From contig CAZIKK010000020.1 of the NCBI GenBank assembly GCA_964539975.1, positions 1 through 49,693 of the forward strand: DNA of 49,693 nt, in the 5' to 3' direction. This document shows positions 27,358-35,670 of this stretch, piece by piece. The position numbers and the translations under genes are program-made. The notes under the pieces were generated by a model that was given only the letters and a program-made list of their open reading frames with translations, ran no database searches and was not told where the DNA came from. This stretch comes from 38-11 sp964539975 (GTDB taxonomy: Bacteria > Bacillota > Clostridia > Tissierellales > Dethiosulfatibacteraceae). Numbering within the stretch: position 1 is the first letter of the stretch; each line of letters starts with the position of its first letter.

Positions 27358-27564
27358 TTAAACAAATATACTGAATAAACCATTAAAAACAAGGTCAAGC
27401 CCCCAAACAACCAAAGTCATCAACGCAACAACGACAATTACTACAATTGTATTGTTTGTTAATTCTTTTTTTGTTGGCCAACTGACTTTTTTAAGCTCGG
27501 ATTTTACACCTTTAAAAAAGCCCGACAGTCTGCCTGATTTTTTAGTGTTTGTATTAGCTGACAT
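27358..27564 (-). CDS. secE: preprotein translocase subunit SecE
   Basis: SecE is the small clamp subunit of the Sec translocon. The 68-residue form has one C-terminal membrane helix (about residues 40-62) after the conserved amphipathic KKVSWPTKKEL segment. This single-helix length is normal for Gram-positive bacteria. It lies between rpmG and nusG, the usual order. Confidence 0.96.
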   Translation of the reverse strand: MSANTNTKKSGRLSGFFKGVKSELKKVSWPTKKELTNNTIVVIVVVALMTLVVWGLDLVFNGLFSIFV

Positions 27565-27582
27565 CTTTTCACATCCTTGTTA

Positions 27583-27732
27583 TTATTTAGTCTCTTTATG
27601 TAGTGTGTGACTTTTGCAAAATTTACAGTATTTTTGCATCTCAATTCTTTCCGGGTTGTTTCTTTTGTTTTTCATAGAATCATAATTTCTTTGCTTGCAC
27701 TCAGTACATGCTAACTTGACTTTAACTCTCAC
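27583..27732 (-). CDS. rpmG: 50S ribosomal protein L33, zinc type
   Basis: A GTG-started frame of 49 residues encodes L33. Cys9/Cys12 and Cys36/Cys39 form two CxxC pairs, which marks the zinc-binding form. The segments LACTECKQRNY and NPERIEMQKYCKFCK are typical. A GGAGGTG site lies 6 bases upstream. It is the first gene of the rpmG-secE-nusG group, 18 bases ahead of secE. Confidence 0.94.
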   Translation of the reverse strand: MRVKVKLACTECKQRNYDSMKNKRNNPERIEMQKYCKFCKSHTLHKETK

Positions 27733-27794
27733 TCGAACACCTCCAAAATCATCTATCTGAACACAATTTTTCCAATTTACCCATTACCTAATAT

Positions 27795-27823
27795 AACCTA
27801 TCACAAAATATTTTTCATGTCAA
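27795..27823 (-). promoter_or_regulatory. possible rpmG-secE-nusG promoter
   Basis: A perfect TTGACA lies at the distal end of the tuf2 terminator region, with TAGGTT 17 bases further on. The -10 box is weak. The transcript would have a leader of about 55 bases before rpmG. Confidence 0.45.
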
Positions 27824-27831
27824 GCAGAAAA

Positions 27832-27861
27832 GAAATAAAAACGGAGCTTCCCAGCTCCGTT
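27832..27861 (-). terminator. tuf2 intrinsic terminator
   Basis: The same AACGGAGC/GCTCCGTT stem and T-rich tail as after tuf1 separates tuf2 from rpmG. Confidence 0.92.
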
Positions 27862-27867
27862 CAGTGC

Positions 27868-29061
27868 TTACTTGATTATCTTCGCAACAACTCCGGCTCC
27901 TACTGTTCTTCCACCTTCTCTAATCGCGAATCTTAGTCCTTCTTCCATCGCTATCGGTGTGATTAATTCAACTGTGAAGGTTGAGTTGTCTCCTGGCATT
28001 ACCATCTCAATTCCTTCTTCTAATTCTATTGAACCTGTTACGTCTGTCGTTCTAAAGTAAAACTGTGGTCGGTATCCTTTGAAAAATGGTGTGTGTCTTC
28101 CACCTTCTTCTTTTGTCAGTACATATACCTCTGCTTTAAAGTCTGTGTGCGGTGTAATAGATCCTGGCTTAGCGAGTACTTGTCCTCTTTCTATCTCGTC
28201 TCTTTGCACACCTCTTAACAACGCGCCTATGTTGTCTCCTGCTTGTGCTTGGTCTAGAAGTTTTCTGAACATTTCTACTCCAGTACAAACTACTTCTCTT
28301 GATTCTTCTGAAAAGCCTACTATCTGTATCTTGTCTTGTACTTTCAGTATTCCTCTTTCTACTCTTCCTGTTGCTACGGTTCCTCTTCCTGTTATTGAGA
28401 AGACATCTTCTACTGGCATGATGAATGGCTTGTCTGTGTCTCGTACTGGTGTTGGGATCTCTTCATCTACTACTGACATCAGTTCTACGATCTTCTCTGC
28501 CCATTCTCCATTAGGATCTTCTAGTGCTTTTAACGCTGAGCCTACTACGATCTTTGTGTTGTCTCCATCAAATTCGTATTCTGACAACAGTTCTCTGATC
28601 TCCATTTCTACTAGCTCGATCAATTCTTCGTCATCTACCATGTCTGCTTTGTTCAAAAATACCACGATCTTTGGCACGCCTACTTGTCTTGATAGCAATA
28701 TGTGCTCTCTTGTTTGTGGCATCGGTCCGTCTGCTGCGGATACAACTAGTATCGCACCATCCATTTGCGCTGCTCCTGTAATCATGTTCTTTACATAGTC
28801 CGCGTGTCCTGGACAGTCTACGTGTGCGTAGTGTCTGTTTGGTGTCTCATACTCAACGTGTGATGTGGATATGGTGATTCCTCTTTCTCTTTCCTCTGGC
28901 GCTTTGTCTATCTTGTCAAACGCTACCGCTTCTCCAAATCCATACTTCTGATGCATGACGATTGTAATCGCCGCTGTCAATGTTGTCTTGCCATGGTCTA
29001 CGTGTCCTATCGTCCCTATGTTGACATGTGGCTTGTTTCTCTCAAATTTTGCTTTTGCCAT
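27868..29061 (-). CDS. tuf: elongation factor Tu (copy 2)
   Basis: This gene encodes the same 397 residues as copy 1 at 12277-13470, and the DNA appears identical too. The context differs: it follows tRNA-Thr and precedes rpmG, secE and nusG, matching the tRNA-tufB-secE arrangement known from other bacteria. It ends at its own terminator, so it is probably co-transcribed with the tRNA from the promoter at 29201-29229. Confidence 0.98.
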   Translation of the reverse strand: MAKAKFERNKPHVNIGTIGHVDHGKTTLTAAITIVMHQKYGFGEAVAFDKIDKAPEERERGITISTSHVEYETPNRHYAHVDCPGHADYVKNMITGAAQMDGAILVVSAADGPMPQTREHILLSRQVGVPKIVVFLNKADMVDDEELIELVEMEIRELLSEYEFDGDNTKIVVGSALKALEDPNGEWAEKIVELMSVVDEEIPTPVRDTDKPFIMPVEDVFSITGRGTVATGRVERGILKVQDKIQIVGFSEESREVVCTGVEMFRKLLDQAQAGDNIGALLRGVQRDEIERGQVLAKPGSITPHTDFKAEVYVLTKEEGGRHTPFFKGYRPQFYFRTTDVTGSIELEEGIEMVMPGDNSTFTVELITPIAMEEGLRFAIREGGRTVGAGVVAKIIK

Positions 29062-29104
29062 CTTTGTTCCTCCTAAAATTAAAATTCCTTTTATTAATTC
29101 TTAT

Positions 29105-29180
29105 TGGAGCCCATGACCAGACTCGAACTGGTGACCTCTTCCTTACCATGGAAACGCTCTACCGCCTGAGCTACATGGGC
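29105..29180 (-). tRNA. tRNA-Thr (anticodon GGT)
   Basis: A full 76-base cloverleaf is visible. The acceptor arms are GCCCATG and CATGGGC, the D-stem is GCTC/GAGC, and the anticodon arm is TTTCC-ATGGTAA-GGAAG with GGT. The T-arm is ACCAG-TTCGAGT-CTGGT. CCA is encoded. GGT reads the threonine codons ACC and ACU. It lies just upstream of tuf2. Confidence 0.97.
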
Positions 29181-29200
29181 ACTTTATTAATAACGTTATC

Positions 29201-29229
29201 ATTTTACTATTATAGAAATTTTATGTCAA
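29201..29229 (-). promoter_or_regulatory. tRNA-Thr / tuf2 promoter
   Basis: A perfect TTGACA and TAAAAT are 17 bases apart on the minus strand, 20 bases before the tRNA. The predicted start is close to the tRNA 5' end. Confidence 0.75.
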
Positions 29230-29412
29230 CAGTAATTACCTAATACCGGGAATTAATTTCGTTTGGATAGAATTTTCAAAGATTTGCTTGATTTTTTGTA
29301 ATGGTATTGATGAGTTGAAAAACCACTAAACAGATAATGTTTTTCATGTTATAGTTTTAATATCACCGACATGTTTTAATGCATTGAGCATTGTTTCAAC
29401 CGGAGGCACGTT

Positions 29413-30678
29413 ATGAGAATTCCAAAATTCTATTATGGGTGGTGGATCGTTTTTGGCGGAACCCTTATTATGGCTTTTGCCACACCCATGGTAAATGCTT
29501 TAAATACTCTTTATGTTGTTCCTATCTCCCAAGATTTATCTTTGTCACGAAGCAACTACCTGCTAACCAGCACCTTCACTGCTATAGCTTGTATTTTTGC
29601 AACCCCTATCATTGGACGTCTCATGCGTCGAGACAACCTTCTTGGCATTCAATCTATTTCAACTCTTATTATGGCTATTTCCTATGCTTCATTCAGTATG
29701 GCCACTTCTGCCTGGCATTTATATTTAGCATCTTTTATAATCGGTTTGACTTATATGGCTGCTGGCATGATCCCTATTTCTGTTATGATCGCTAATTGGT
29801 TTGTGGAAAAACAAGGTCTAGCTATGAGCATAGTCTTTTCCGGCATCAGCATTGGCGGTGTCATTTTGAGTCCGTTGACTTCATCTTTAATTCTTCAGCA
29901 TGGTTGGCGAGTGACACGATTGTATGTCTCAGGCTTTTTTATTCTCATCACCATTCCAACCATTCTGTTCATGCTCAAAGCAAGTCCCGAAAAAATCGGA
30001 TTGCAAGCCTATGGACAACCCCAGGCAGTGAAAGGATCTGCCTCGCGGGAACCAACTGACACTTCTCTTCATATACCCAACCAAGGCAACGATAGTCCCT
30101 TTCTTAAAAAACCTTATTTCTTCTTGTTGATGATCGGTATGATCCTCTCAGGTGCAGTCTGTGGTGGTGGTATGCAACATATGGGGCCTTTTGTAACAGA
30201 TCTACATGATCCCATGTTTGCAAGTTTGATTATCTCGCTGTATTCCTTTTCGGCAATTTTTGGAAAGCTCATCCTTGGTTGGCTGTATGATAAGTACGGC
30301 AACAACCAAAGCCTTCTTTTCGGCGGTGTTTTGTTTGTTGTCTCTTTTATCCTTATGGCTTTTTTCGGCAACAACAAAATCATCATGCTAGTTGCTTCAG
30401 TATTCTTTGGTATTGGAAACTCAATCGGTTCCATTAATGCCAACTTTGTTACCTTCTCTGTTTTCGGCAAAAAAAGATATGCTAAAATGCTATCTTTTTC
30501 AAAAAGCATGCAACAAATCGGAATCGCAACTGGACCGTTGATCATCGCGTCAATGCACGAATATTATAGTAGCTATCGGATACCTTGGATTGTCAGCTCA
30601 ATACTTGCATTGGCTTTTGTTATATCATGGACCAAAAGCTATTCGTTGTCATCCGCACAAACAAACCCTAATCAATAA
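29413..30678 (+). CDS. MFS transporter, OFA/monocarboxylate-like (paralogue 1)
   Basis: The 421-residue protein has about twelve membrane helices in two halves, joined by a polar loop near residues 195-230. It begins with the FYYGWWIVFGG motif typical of oxalate/formate antiporter-like and monocarboxylate MFS carriers. The second half carries GWLYDKYGNNQS, a version of the MFS loop motif. The substrate cannot be deduced. A GGAGG site lies before ATG. The next gene is a close paralogue, so the pair arose by tandem duplication. Confidence 0.88.
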   Translation: MRIPKFYYGWWIVFGGTLIMAFATPMVNALNTLYVVPISQDLSLSRSNYLLTSTFTAIACIFATPIIGRLMRRDNLLGIQSISTLIMAISYASFSMATSAWHLYLASFIIGLTYMAAGMIPISVMIANWFVEKQGLAMSIVFSGISIGGVILSPLTSSLILQHGWRVTRLYVSGFFILITIPTILFMLKASPEKIGLQAYGQPQAVKGSASREPTDTSLHIPNQGNDSPFLKKPYFFLLMIGMILSGAVCGGGMQHMGPFVTDLHDPMFASLIISLYSFSAIFGKLILGWLYDKYGNNQSLLFGGVLFVVSFILMAFFGNNKIIMLVASVFFGIGNSIGSINANFVTFSVFGKKRYAKMLSFSKSMQQIGIATGPLIIASMHEYYSSYRIPWIVSSILALAFVISWTKSYSLSSAQTNPNQ

Positions 30679-30727
30679 GGTCATTTCCAGCCCTTACCCT
30701 ATCACAAATCATCCTTCATCTTATTAC

Positions 30728-30746
30728 GGATGCAACAATTGCATCC
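30728..30746 (+). promoter_or_regulatory. possible operator over the -35 box of the second MFS gene
   Basis: A perfect inverted repeat GGATGCAA-CAA-TTGCATCC overlaps the TTGCAT -35 box. A repressor bound here would block the promoter. Its binding protein is unknown. Confidence 0.5.
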
Positions 30747-30767
30747 CAAGAAAGTTTATACTATAAT
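30739..30767 (+). promoter_or_regulatory. promoter of the second MFS gene
   Basis: TTGCAT and a perfect TATAAT are separated by 17 bases, 32 bases before the start codon. This makes the second transporter separately expressed from the first. Confidence 0.7.
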
Positions 30768-30799
30768 GAACAGGTTGGATTTCATAACTGGGGGGAAAC

Positions 30800-32050
30800 A
30801 TGAATAATCGAAAAATTTTCTACGGTTGGTGGATTGTGATTGGTGGCATGATCATGATGTCTTTTGCCTCCACTCTTGTAGATACTCTCAATAGTCTTTA
30901 TGTCATCCCCATATCAGAAGACATGGGACTAACTCGTAGCCAGTACATGATGACTAGCACTATCACCGCTATTTCTTGCATTATTGCCACTCCTTTGATT
31001 GGGAAATTCATGACCCAAAAAAATCTTCGAAAAGTGCAATTGACGGCTACATTAACCATGGCTATTGCTTATGCCTCTTTTGCTTTAGCCACATCGGCAT
31101 GGCATTTATACCTTGCTTCTGTATTTATTGGCTTTACCTTCATGGCCGCGGGCATGATTCCTGCTTCTGTGATGATCACCAATTGGTTCCATCATAAACA
31201 AGGATTAGCAATGAGCATCGTTTTTGCTGGCATCAACGTTGGTGGCATGGTCTTAAGTCCGGTTATCACAAATCTAATCATCCACCTCGGTTGGCGTTCG
31301 ACTCGTTTGATCATAGCATTGATATTCATTGCCGCCGCTTTACCAACCATTTTGTTTGTCTTAAAAGCCACGCCTGAAGAAATGGGATTAAAACCATATA
31401 CTCAAAAGATCAAAGGAAATACAAATACAAGGCAATCTGCTAAACAAAACCTGACTGCTGGCATTCGAATTCCTTTGGCTTCCGCTCAAAAAAAAGGATT
31501 TTATTATTTGTTTATGTTGGGGATGGTTGTTTCTGGTTTCGCTTGTGCAGGTGGCATGCAACACATCGGTCCTTTTGCCACCGATTTGCATGACCCCATA
31601 TTTGCTAGTTTGATGATCTCCATCTATTCATTTTCAGCTATAGTGGGCAAACTTGCTCTGGGGTGGTTATATGACAAATACGGCCACAATCAAAGTCTGT
31701 TGTTTGGTGGTGTCCTATTTTTAGGCGCTTTTGGCTTGATGGCTTTTTTCGGAACAAATCAAGTTCTCATGGGAGTGGCTGCAGCCATGTTTGGCATCGG
31801 AAACTCTACCGGATCCATCAATGCAAATTTTATTGCTTATTCAATATTTGGCAAAAGCAATTATAGTTATGTACTAGCTTTATCCAAAAGTACGCAAGAA
31901 ATTGGCAAGGCAATTGGCCCATTGACATTAGCTTTAATGTATGATTATATTGGAGATTATAAGATCCCTTGGATCCTCAGTTTCATATTTGTTGCGATCT
32001 ATTTATTCTCTTGGGTTAAAAGTTACAACCATTCACGCCATTATGTCTAA
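30800..32050 (+). CDS. MFS transporter, OFA/monocarboxylate-like (paralogue 2)
   Basis: This 416-residue protein aligns with its neighbour over the whole length: both have YGWWIV near the start, AWHLYLAS, MAAGMIP, CxGGMQHxGPF and GWLYDKYGxNQSLLFGGVLF. It has about twelve membrane helices. A GGGGGG site precedes ATG. Having its own promoter and a nearby inverted repeat suggests that the two copies respond to different signals. The substrate is unknown. Confidence 0.88.
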   Translation: MNNRKIFYGWWIVIGGMIMMSFASTLVDTLNSLYVIPISEDMGLTRSQYMMTSTITAISCIIATPLIGKFMTQKNLRKVQLTATLTMAIAYASFALATSAWHLYLASVFIGFTFMAAGMIPASVMITNWFHHKQGLAMSIVFAGINVGGMVLSPVITNLIIHLGWRSTRLIIALIFIAAALPTILFVLKATPEEMGLKPYTQKIKGNTNTRQSAKQNLTAGIRIPLASAQKKGFYYLFMLGMVVSGFACAGGMQHIGPFATDLHDPIFASLMISIYSFSAIVGKLALGWLYDKYGHNQSLLFGGVLFLGAFGLMAFFGTNQVLMGVAAAMFGIGNSTGSINANFIAYSIFGKSNYSYVLALSKSTQEIGKAIGPLTLALMYDYIGDYKIPWILSFIFVAIYLFSWVKSYNHSRHYV

Positions 32051-32135
32051 AATCTTAAAGCGGCGTTAAGTTTACTGCGTAATAATGATCATAAGCTTAT
32101 CAACCAAATAAACTATGTTAGGAGATATTATTTTT

Positions 32136-33272
32136 ATGAAAAAAAGACAACACACCTTATTGTTAATACTCGTTATTGCATTGACTACACTGTTGCTCTC
32201 GGGTTGTTTCTCTTCAACGCCTAGCGACACAGACACCCCCTCAGATCCACAAGACAATGAAAACCATGACGAAGCACAAATCTATAGCGCCAATCTAGAC
32301 AGCCAAGGTTTCTGGGAAAATATTGTTGCATTAGATCTTGTAGACTTAGCCGAACACAACTCTATTCTGGTACCCGCTTCAATCCATCAAGTCTCCCAAA
32401 ACGATTTGAATCAAGAAATGGAACAGCTTCTATCTTATTATATGGAAGAGCTGGAAGTGGTTGACCGAGCTGTCATTAATGGTGATACAGTTAATATTGA
32501 CTATGTCGGTCGTGTTGACGATGTTGCATTCGAAGGCGGAAGCACTGATGGAATGGGCACAAAAGTTACGATTGGTGTCACCAATTATATCGATGATTTT
32601 TTGGAACAACTCATTGGCCATTCCCCTGGAGATTCATTTGATGTATTTGTAACATTCCCTCAAGATTATGGCGTGGAAAACCTTAACGGCAAAGAGGCTG
32701 TTTTCGCCGTTACCATTAACCACATCGTCGAAGAAAAAGTTCCTGAATTGAATGATGACTTTGTAAAACAGAATTTTTCCTCAATGTATGGATGGGAAAC
32801 CGTAGCAGAACTCGAGACAGAATTGATGAATGATATCCGAAAAGAAAGCATCGACCAATTCATCGAAACCTACATCGTCGAAAATTCAACTGTTTCAGAT
32901 TTGCCAGAATTTATCATCACTTATCATGAAAACTCAATGATTCATTTTTACGAACACTCAGCCGCCAATTATGGCATGGAATTGGAAGAATTTCTACCAC
33001 TTATTGCTGGTGTAGCCTCAGTCGACGAACTAAGGGAAACCTATTATGATTACCATTCAGAAGTTGCCCGATTTTTTGTCATCGTTCAGGCCATCGCGGA
33101 AGATGCCAATATCACTGTAACAGAAACATCTCTTAAGAATTATTTCCAAGAAAACTTCGGATCAGAAGATTATTCGGATTTCGAAGATTACTATGGTCTT
33201 CCTTATCTTAAAATGACTGTTTTACACCAACTTGTATTCGAATATTTGAACGATAACCTTATTTATGAGTAA
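32136..33272 (+). CDS. secreted FKBP / trigger-factor-like lipoprotein
   Basis: This appears to be a surface-anchored peptidyl-prolyl isomerase or chaperone. Residues 1-24 are a lipoprotein signal peptide ending LLLSGC, with Cys24 as the lipidated residue, and a Ser/Thr/Asp-rich spacer follows. Residues 112-200 match an FKBP domain (NGDTVNIDYVGRVDDVAFEG, GKEAVFAVTINHI). Residues 205-378 resemble the helical C-terminal arm of trigger factor (VPELNDDFVKQNF). The ribosome-binding domain of cytosolic trigger factor is absent. I chose the ATG after AGGAG; an in-frame ATG seven codons upstream lies before that Shine-Dalgarno site. Confidence 0.82.
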   Translation: MKKRQHTLLLILVIALTTLLLSGCFSSTPSDTDTPSDPQDNENHDEAQIYSANLDSQGFWENIVALDLVDLAEHNSILVPASIHQVSQNDLNQEMEQLLSYYMEELEVVDRAVINGDTVNIDYVGRVDDVAFEGGSTDGMGTKVTIGVTNYIDDFLEQLIGHSPGDSFDVFVTFPQDYGVENLNGKEAVFAVTINHIVEEKVPELNDDFVKQNFSSMYGWETVAELETELMNDIRKESIDQFIETYIVENSTVSDLPEFIITYHENSMIHFYEHSAANYGMELEEFLPLIAGVASVDELRETYYDYHSEVARFFVIVQAIAEDANITVTETSLKNYFQENFGSEDYSDFEDYYGLPYLKMTVLHQLVFEYLNDNLIYE

Positions 33273-33336
33273 CCACCCCCTGATCTGTTTGTATTTAATT
33301 CGTTTGTTTCACTAATTTAAAAAAGGAGCGTTTAAA

Positions 33337-33819
33337 ATGGCACGCATTAGTATGGAACTATTAGAAAAGAAAACAAAAGAAGTGTTGGCAGAAAGAGGTG
33401 TCGATTTATCTGATATTGCTGAAATTGTATATAACTTACAAAAACCTTATCAAGAAAAACTGACCAAAGAATTATGCCTTAAAAGTGTCGAAGCCGTTCT
33501 AAAAAAACGCGAAGTCGCTCATGCCATTTTAACAGGCGTGGTGCTTGACCAACTTGCTGAAGAGAAAAAGCTCCCAGAGCCATTACAAACCATCGTTGAA
33601 AACGATGATGGGCTCTACGGAATCGACGAGATTCTACCATTATCTATTGTTAATCTTTACGGTAGCATTGGCTTCACAAATTATGGGTATTTAGACAAAG
33701 CCAAGCCTGGTATATTAAGCAAATTAGATAACAAGAGCGGACCAAAATTACATACTTTCATGGATGATTTGGTGGCGGGTATCGCCGCAGCTGCAGCTAG
33801 TAGAATTGCCCATAGCTAA
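33337..33819 (+). CDS. YutG / phosphatidylglycerophosphatase A-family protein
   Basis: The 160-residue product matches the YutG group of the PgpA family. PgpA enzymes dephosphorylate phosphatidylglycerophosphate in membrane lipid synthesis. Visible segments are DIAEIVYNLQKPY, VLDQLAEEKKLP and HTFMDDLVAGIAAA. Unlike E. coli PgpA it has no clear multiple membrane helices, so the enzymatic role is inferred from the family name only. An AAAAGGAG site precedes ATG, and a bidirectional terminator follows. Confidence 0.75.
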   Translation: MARISMELLEKKTKEVLAERGVDLSDIAEIVYNLQKPYQEKLTKELCLKSVEAVLKKREVAHAILTGVVLDQLAEEKKLPEPLQTIVENDDGLYGIDEILPLSIVNLYGSIGFTNYGYLDKAKPGILSKLDNKSGPKLHTFMDDLVAGIAAAAASRIAHS

Positions 33820-33856
33820 ATTTCTTCTTTATTAATTTTATGCAGTTATCACCATT

Positions 33857-33900
33857 GAAAAAGCATCTCCTTATGTATATAGACTGGAGATGCTTTTTGT
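33857..33900. terminator. bidirectional terminator
   Basis: The stem AAAGCATCTCC/GGAGATGCTTT has a 15-base loop with runs of A on one side and T on the other. It serves both the plus-strand YutG-type gene and the converging GGDEF gene. Confidence 0.88.
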
Positions 33901-35477
33901 TATTCACAATGAATATTATTTCTATCTGATTGTTTTACCTGATACATAGCCAAGTCGCTCTGTCTCAACAAGGCTTCTGGAGAATCGCTCAACGAAGGGG
34001 TGATTGTGGAAATGCCAATGGAGAGAGTAATATATGGCGATACACTTGATGCTTCGTGAAGGATGCTTTCCTTTTTCACCGCATCTTTTATCTTCTCAGC
34101 TATTATTCGTGCTCCCATTTTGTCGGTATTGGTCAAAGCTACCATAAATTCATCCCCGCCAAAGCGTCCTACTAGATCTCCTCCTCTCCTAACAGACTTT
34201 TCGATAATACTAGCAATCTTCCTTAACACTTCATCTCCTTCAAAATGTCCATATAAGTTATTGTATTCTGCGAAAAAGTCAATATCTATCATGAGAACAG
34301 AAATAGGTTTTTGCAACCTCATTGCTATATTCCAGTGTTTTTTGTATTGTTTTAAAAAAGATCTCTTGTTGTAGACTCCTGTCAATCCATCTATCTGCGA
34401 AATTTTTTCTAAGGCCTCCGTTTTTTCTTTCAATTCAAGATTTAGCCTTTTAAATACATCAATTTCTCTCTGCGTTAATTCTGGATTTTTGTATGTTTTT
34501 ATGCGCCTTAATATTTGTGTTTTTTCTTTATCTTCTATTTTTCCCTTTAATGCAAGCGACTTGCTATAACAATTTGCTGATTCTTTAAAACACATCTTTC
34601 TCTCATAATATTCCCCCAATCCAATCAATGCCTTAACTTGCATATCGTGCGCATCAATTTCTTCAGCTATCTTAAAAGCATCTTCGAACATATTTAGCGA
34701 TAAATCATACTGTGAGTTTTCAAGGTATTGTTTCCCCAGCAAAGTTTTTATCTCAGAAATGTGATATTTCTCCCCTGTCTGTTCAACTATTTCAAAGCTT
34801 TTCTTCAAACATGCCAGCGCTTGATGCTTGTTTCCTTTTTCATTCTCTACAGAAGCTAAATCTTTCCAACAAGCTGATTCGATTATTCTGTTTTTTTCTT
34901 TCTCCGCTAGTTCAAGCGCTTCCAGCGTGATGGTTTCAGCTTTAATCCAATCTCCTTTCTCCAAGTAGACTGAACCAATATTGCACAAAGGCACTGAAGC
35001 GGTTTGTATTGTTTCCATTTTCTTTTGCAACTCATAACTTCTTTCATAGCAAGCAAGGGCCGATTCATAATCATTGAAATACTTGTAAATTTCTCCCAAA
35101 TTGTTAAGAAATTTTGCTTCCATTTCTTCATCTTCTGCTTTTATAGCCAACAAGTATCCCTTTTGATAATATCCAAATCCTTGGTCATACATACCCATGT
35201 ATAAATGGACATTCCCCAAAGCATTAAAAATCTCAGTTTCTAATCTCAGGTCCTTTTCATTTTGTCTCTTTGCCTTTTCTAAGTGTAAAATGGCTTCTTG
35301 AAAACGACTTAAGCGAAAATAAGCTTTTCCCAGCAAAAAAAGCACCTCTGCTTCTCTATTGTTTCCCAATCCTTGCTCTATATATCCCCAGGCTTCTTTT
35401 GCTTTATTCAACATCTCATTTGGCGAATAAACTTCGCCAGCTCTGGCTTGTTCCAACAATAAATCCAATTCTTTCAT
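33900..35477 (-). CDS. TPR-repeat diguanylate cyclase (GGDEF)
   Basis: The protein probably makes cyclic di-GMP. Residues 1-340 are tetratricopeptide-type helical repeats (for example LGNVHLYMGMYDQGFGYYQKGY and NNLGEIYKYFNDYESALACYER), and a coiled linker follows. The GGDEF domain ends the protein, with the motif GGDEF at residues 440-444. An RGGD inhibitory site lies five residues before it, so product feedback is likely. There is no membrane segment, so it is cytosolic and probably senses a protein partner. I chose the ATG 8 bases after GGGGGG, giving 525 residues. Confidence 0.9.
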   Translation of the reverse strand: MKELDLLLEQARAGEVYSPNEMLNKAKEAWGYIEQGLGNNREAEVLFLLGKAYFRLSRFQEAILHLEKAKRQNEKDLRLETEIFNALGNVHLYMGMYDQGFGYYQKGYLLAIKAEDEEMEAKFLNNLGEIYKYFNDYESALACYERSYELQKKMETIQTASVPLCNIGSVYLEKGDWIKAETITLEALELAEKEKNRIIESACWKDLASVENEKGNKHQALACLKKSFEIVEQTGEKYHISEIKTLLGKQYLENSQYDLSLNMFEDAFKIAEEIDAHDMQVKALIGLGEYYERKMCFKESANCYSKSLALKGKIEDKEKTQILRRIKTYKNPELTQREIDVFKRLNLELKEKTEALEKISQIDGLTGVYNKRSFLKQYKKHWNIAMRLQKPISVLMIDIDFFAEYNNLYGHFEGDEVLRKIASIIEKSVRRGGDLVGRFGGDEFMVALTNTDKMGARIIAEKIKDAVKKESILHEASSVSPYITLSIGISTITPSLSDSPEALLRQSDLAMYQVKQSDRNNIHCE

Positions 35478-35522
35478 ATGTGGCACCCCCCAAAACTTGT
35501 CAGTTTTTGCACTAACAAAATC

Positions 35523-35551
35523 ATTTTACCCCAAAAAGCATCCAATAACAA
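35523..35551 (-). promoter_or_regulatory. promoter of the GGDEF gene
   Basis: TTGTTA and TAAAAT are 17 bases apart on the minus strand, with the -35 box directly at the edge of the assembly gap. A short AAAACT-GACA-AGTTTT hairpin lies between this promoter and the start codon. Confidence 0.5.
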
Positions 35552-35561
35552 CAATAAAAGC

Positions 35562-35661
35562 NNNNNNNNNNNNNNNNNNNNNNNNNNNNNNNNNNNNNNN
35601 NNNNNNNNNNNNNNNNNNNNNNNNNNNNNNNNNNNNNNNNNNNNNNNNNNNNNNNNNNNNN
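35562..35661. other. assembly gap (100 N)
   Basis: There are exactly 100 unknown bases. The ten bases before the gap and the ten after it are the same, CAATAAAAGC. The two contigs may therefore overlap, with little or no sequence missing. No gene is interrupted. Confidence 0.95.
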
Positions 35662-35670
35662 CAATAAAAG

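Larger units (their letters stand above)
27819..29078 (-). repeat. tuf repeat, copy 2
   Basis: This is the second copy of the 1260-base tuf block described at 12228-13487. Identity runs from 7 bases upstream of the Shine-Dalgarno site to just past the terminator, then stops abruptly. Confidence 0.9.

Noticed and set aside
29181..29412. A possible gene or control element between tRNA-Thr and the first MFS gene
   Set aside because: Apart from the minus-strand promoter for the tRNA I found no frame, clear plus-strand promoter or repeat.
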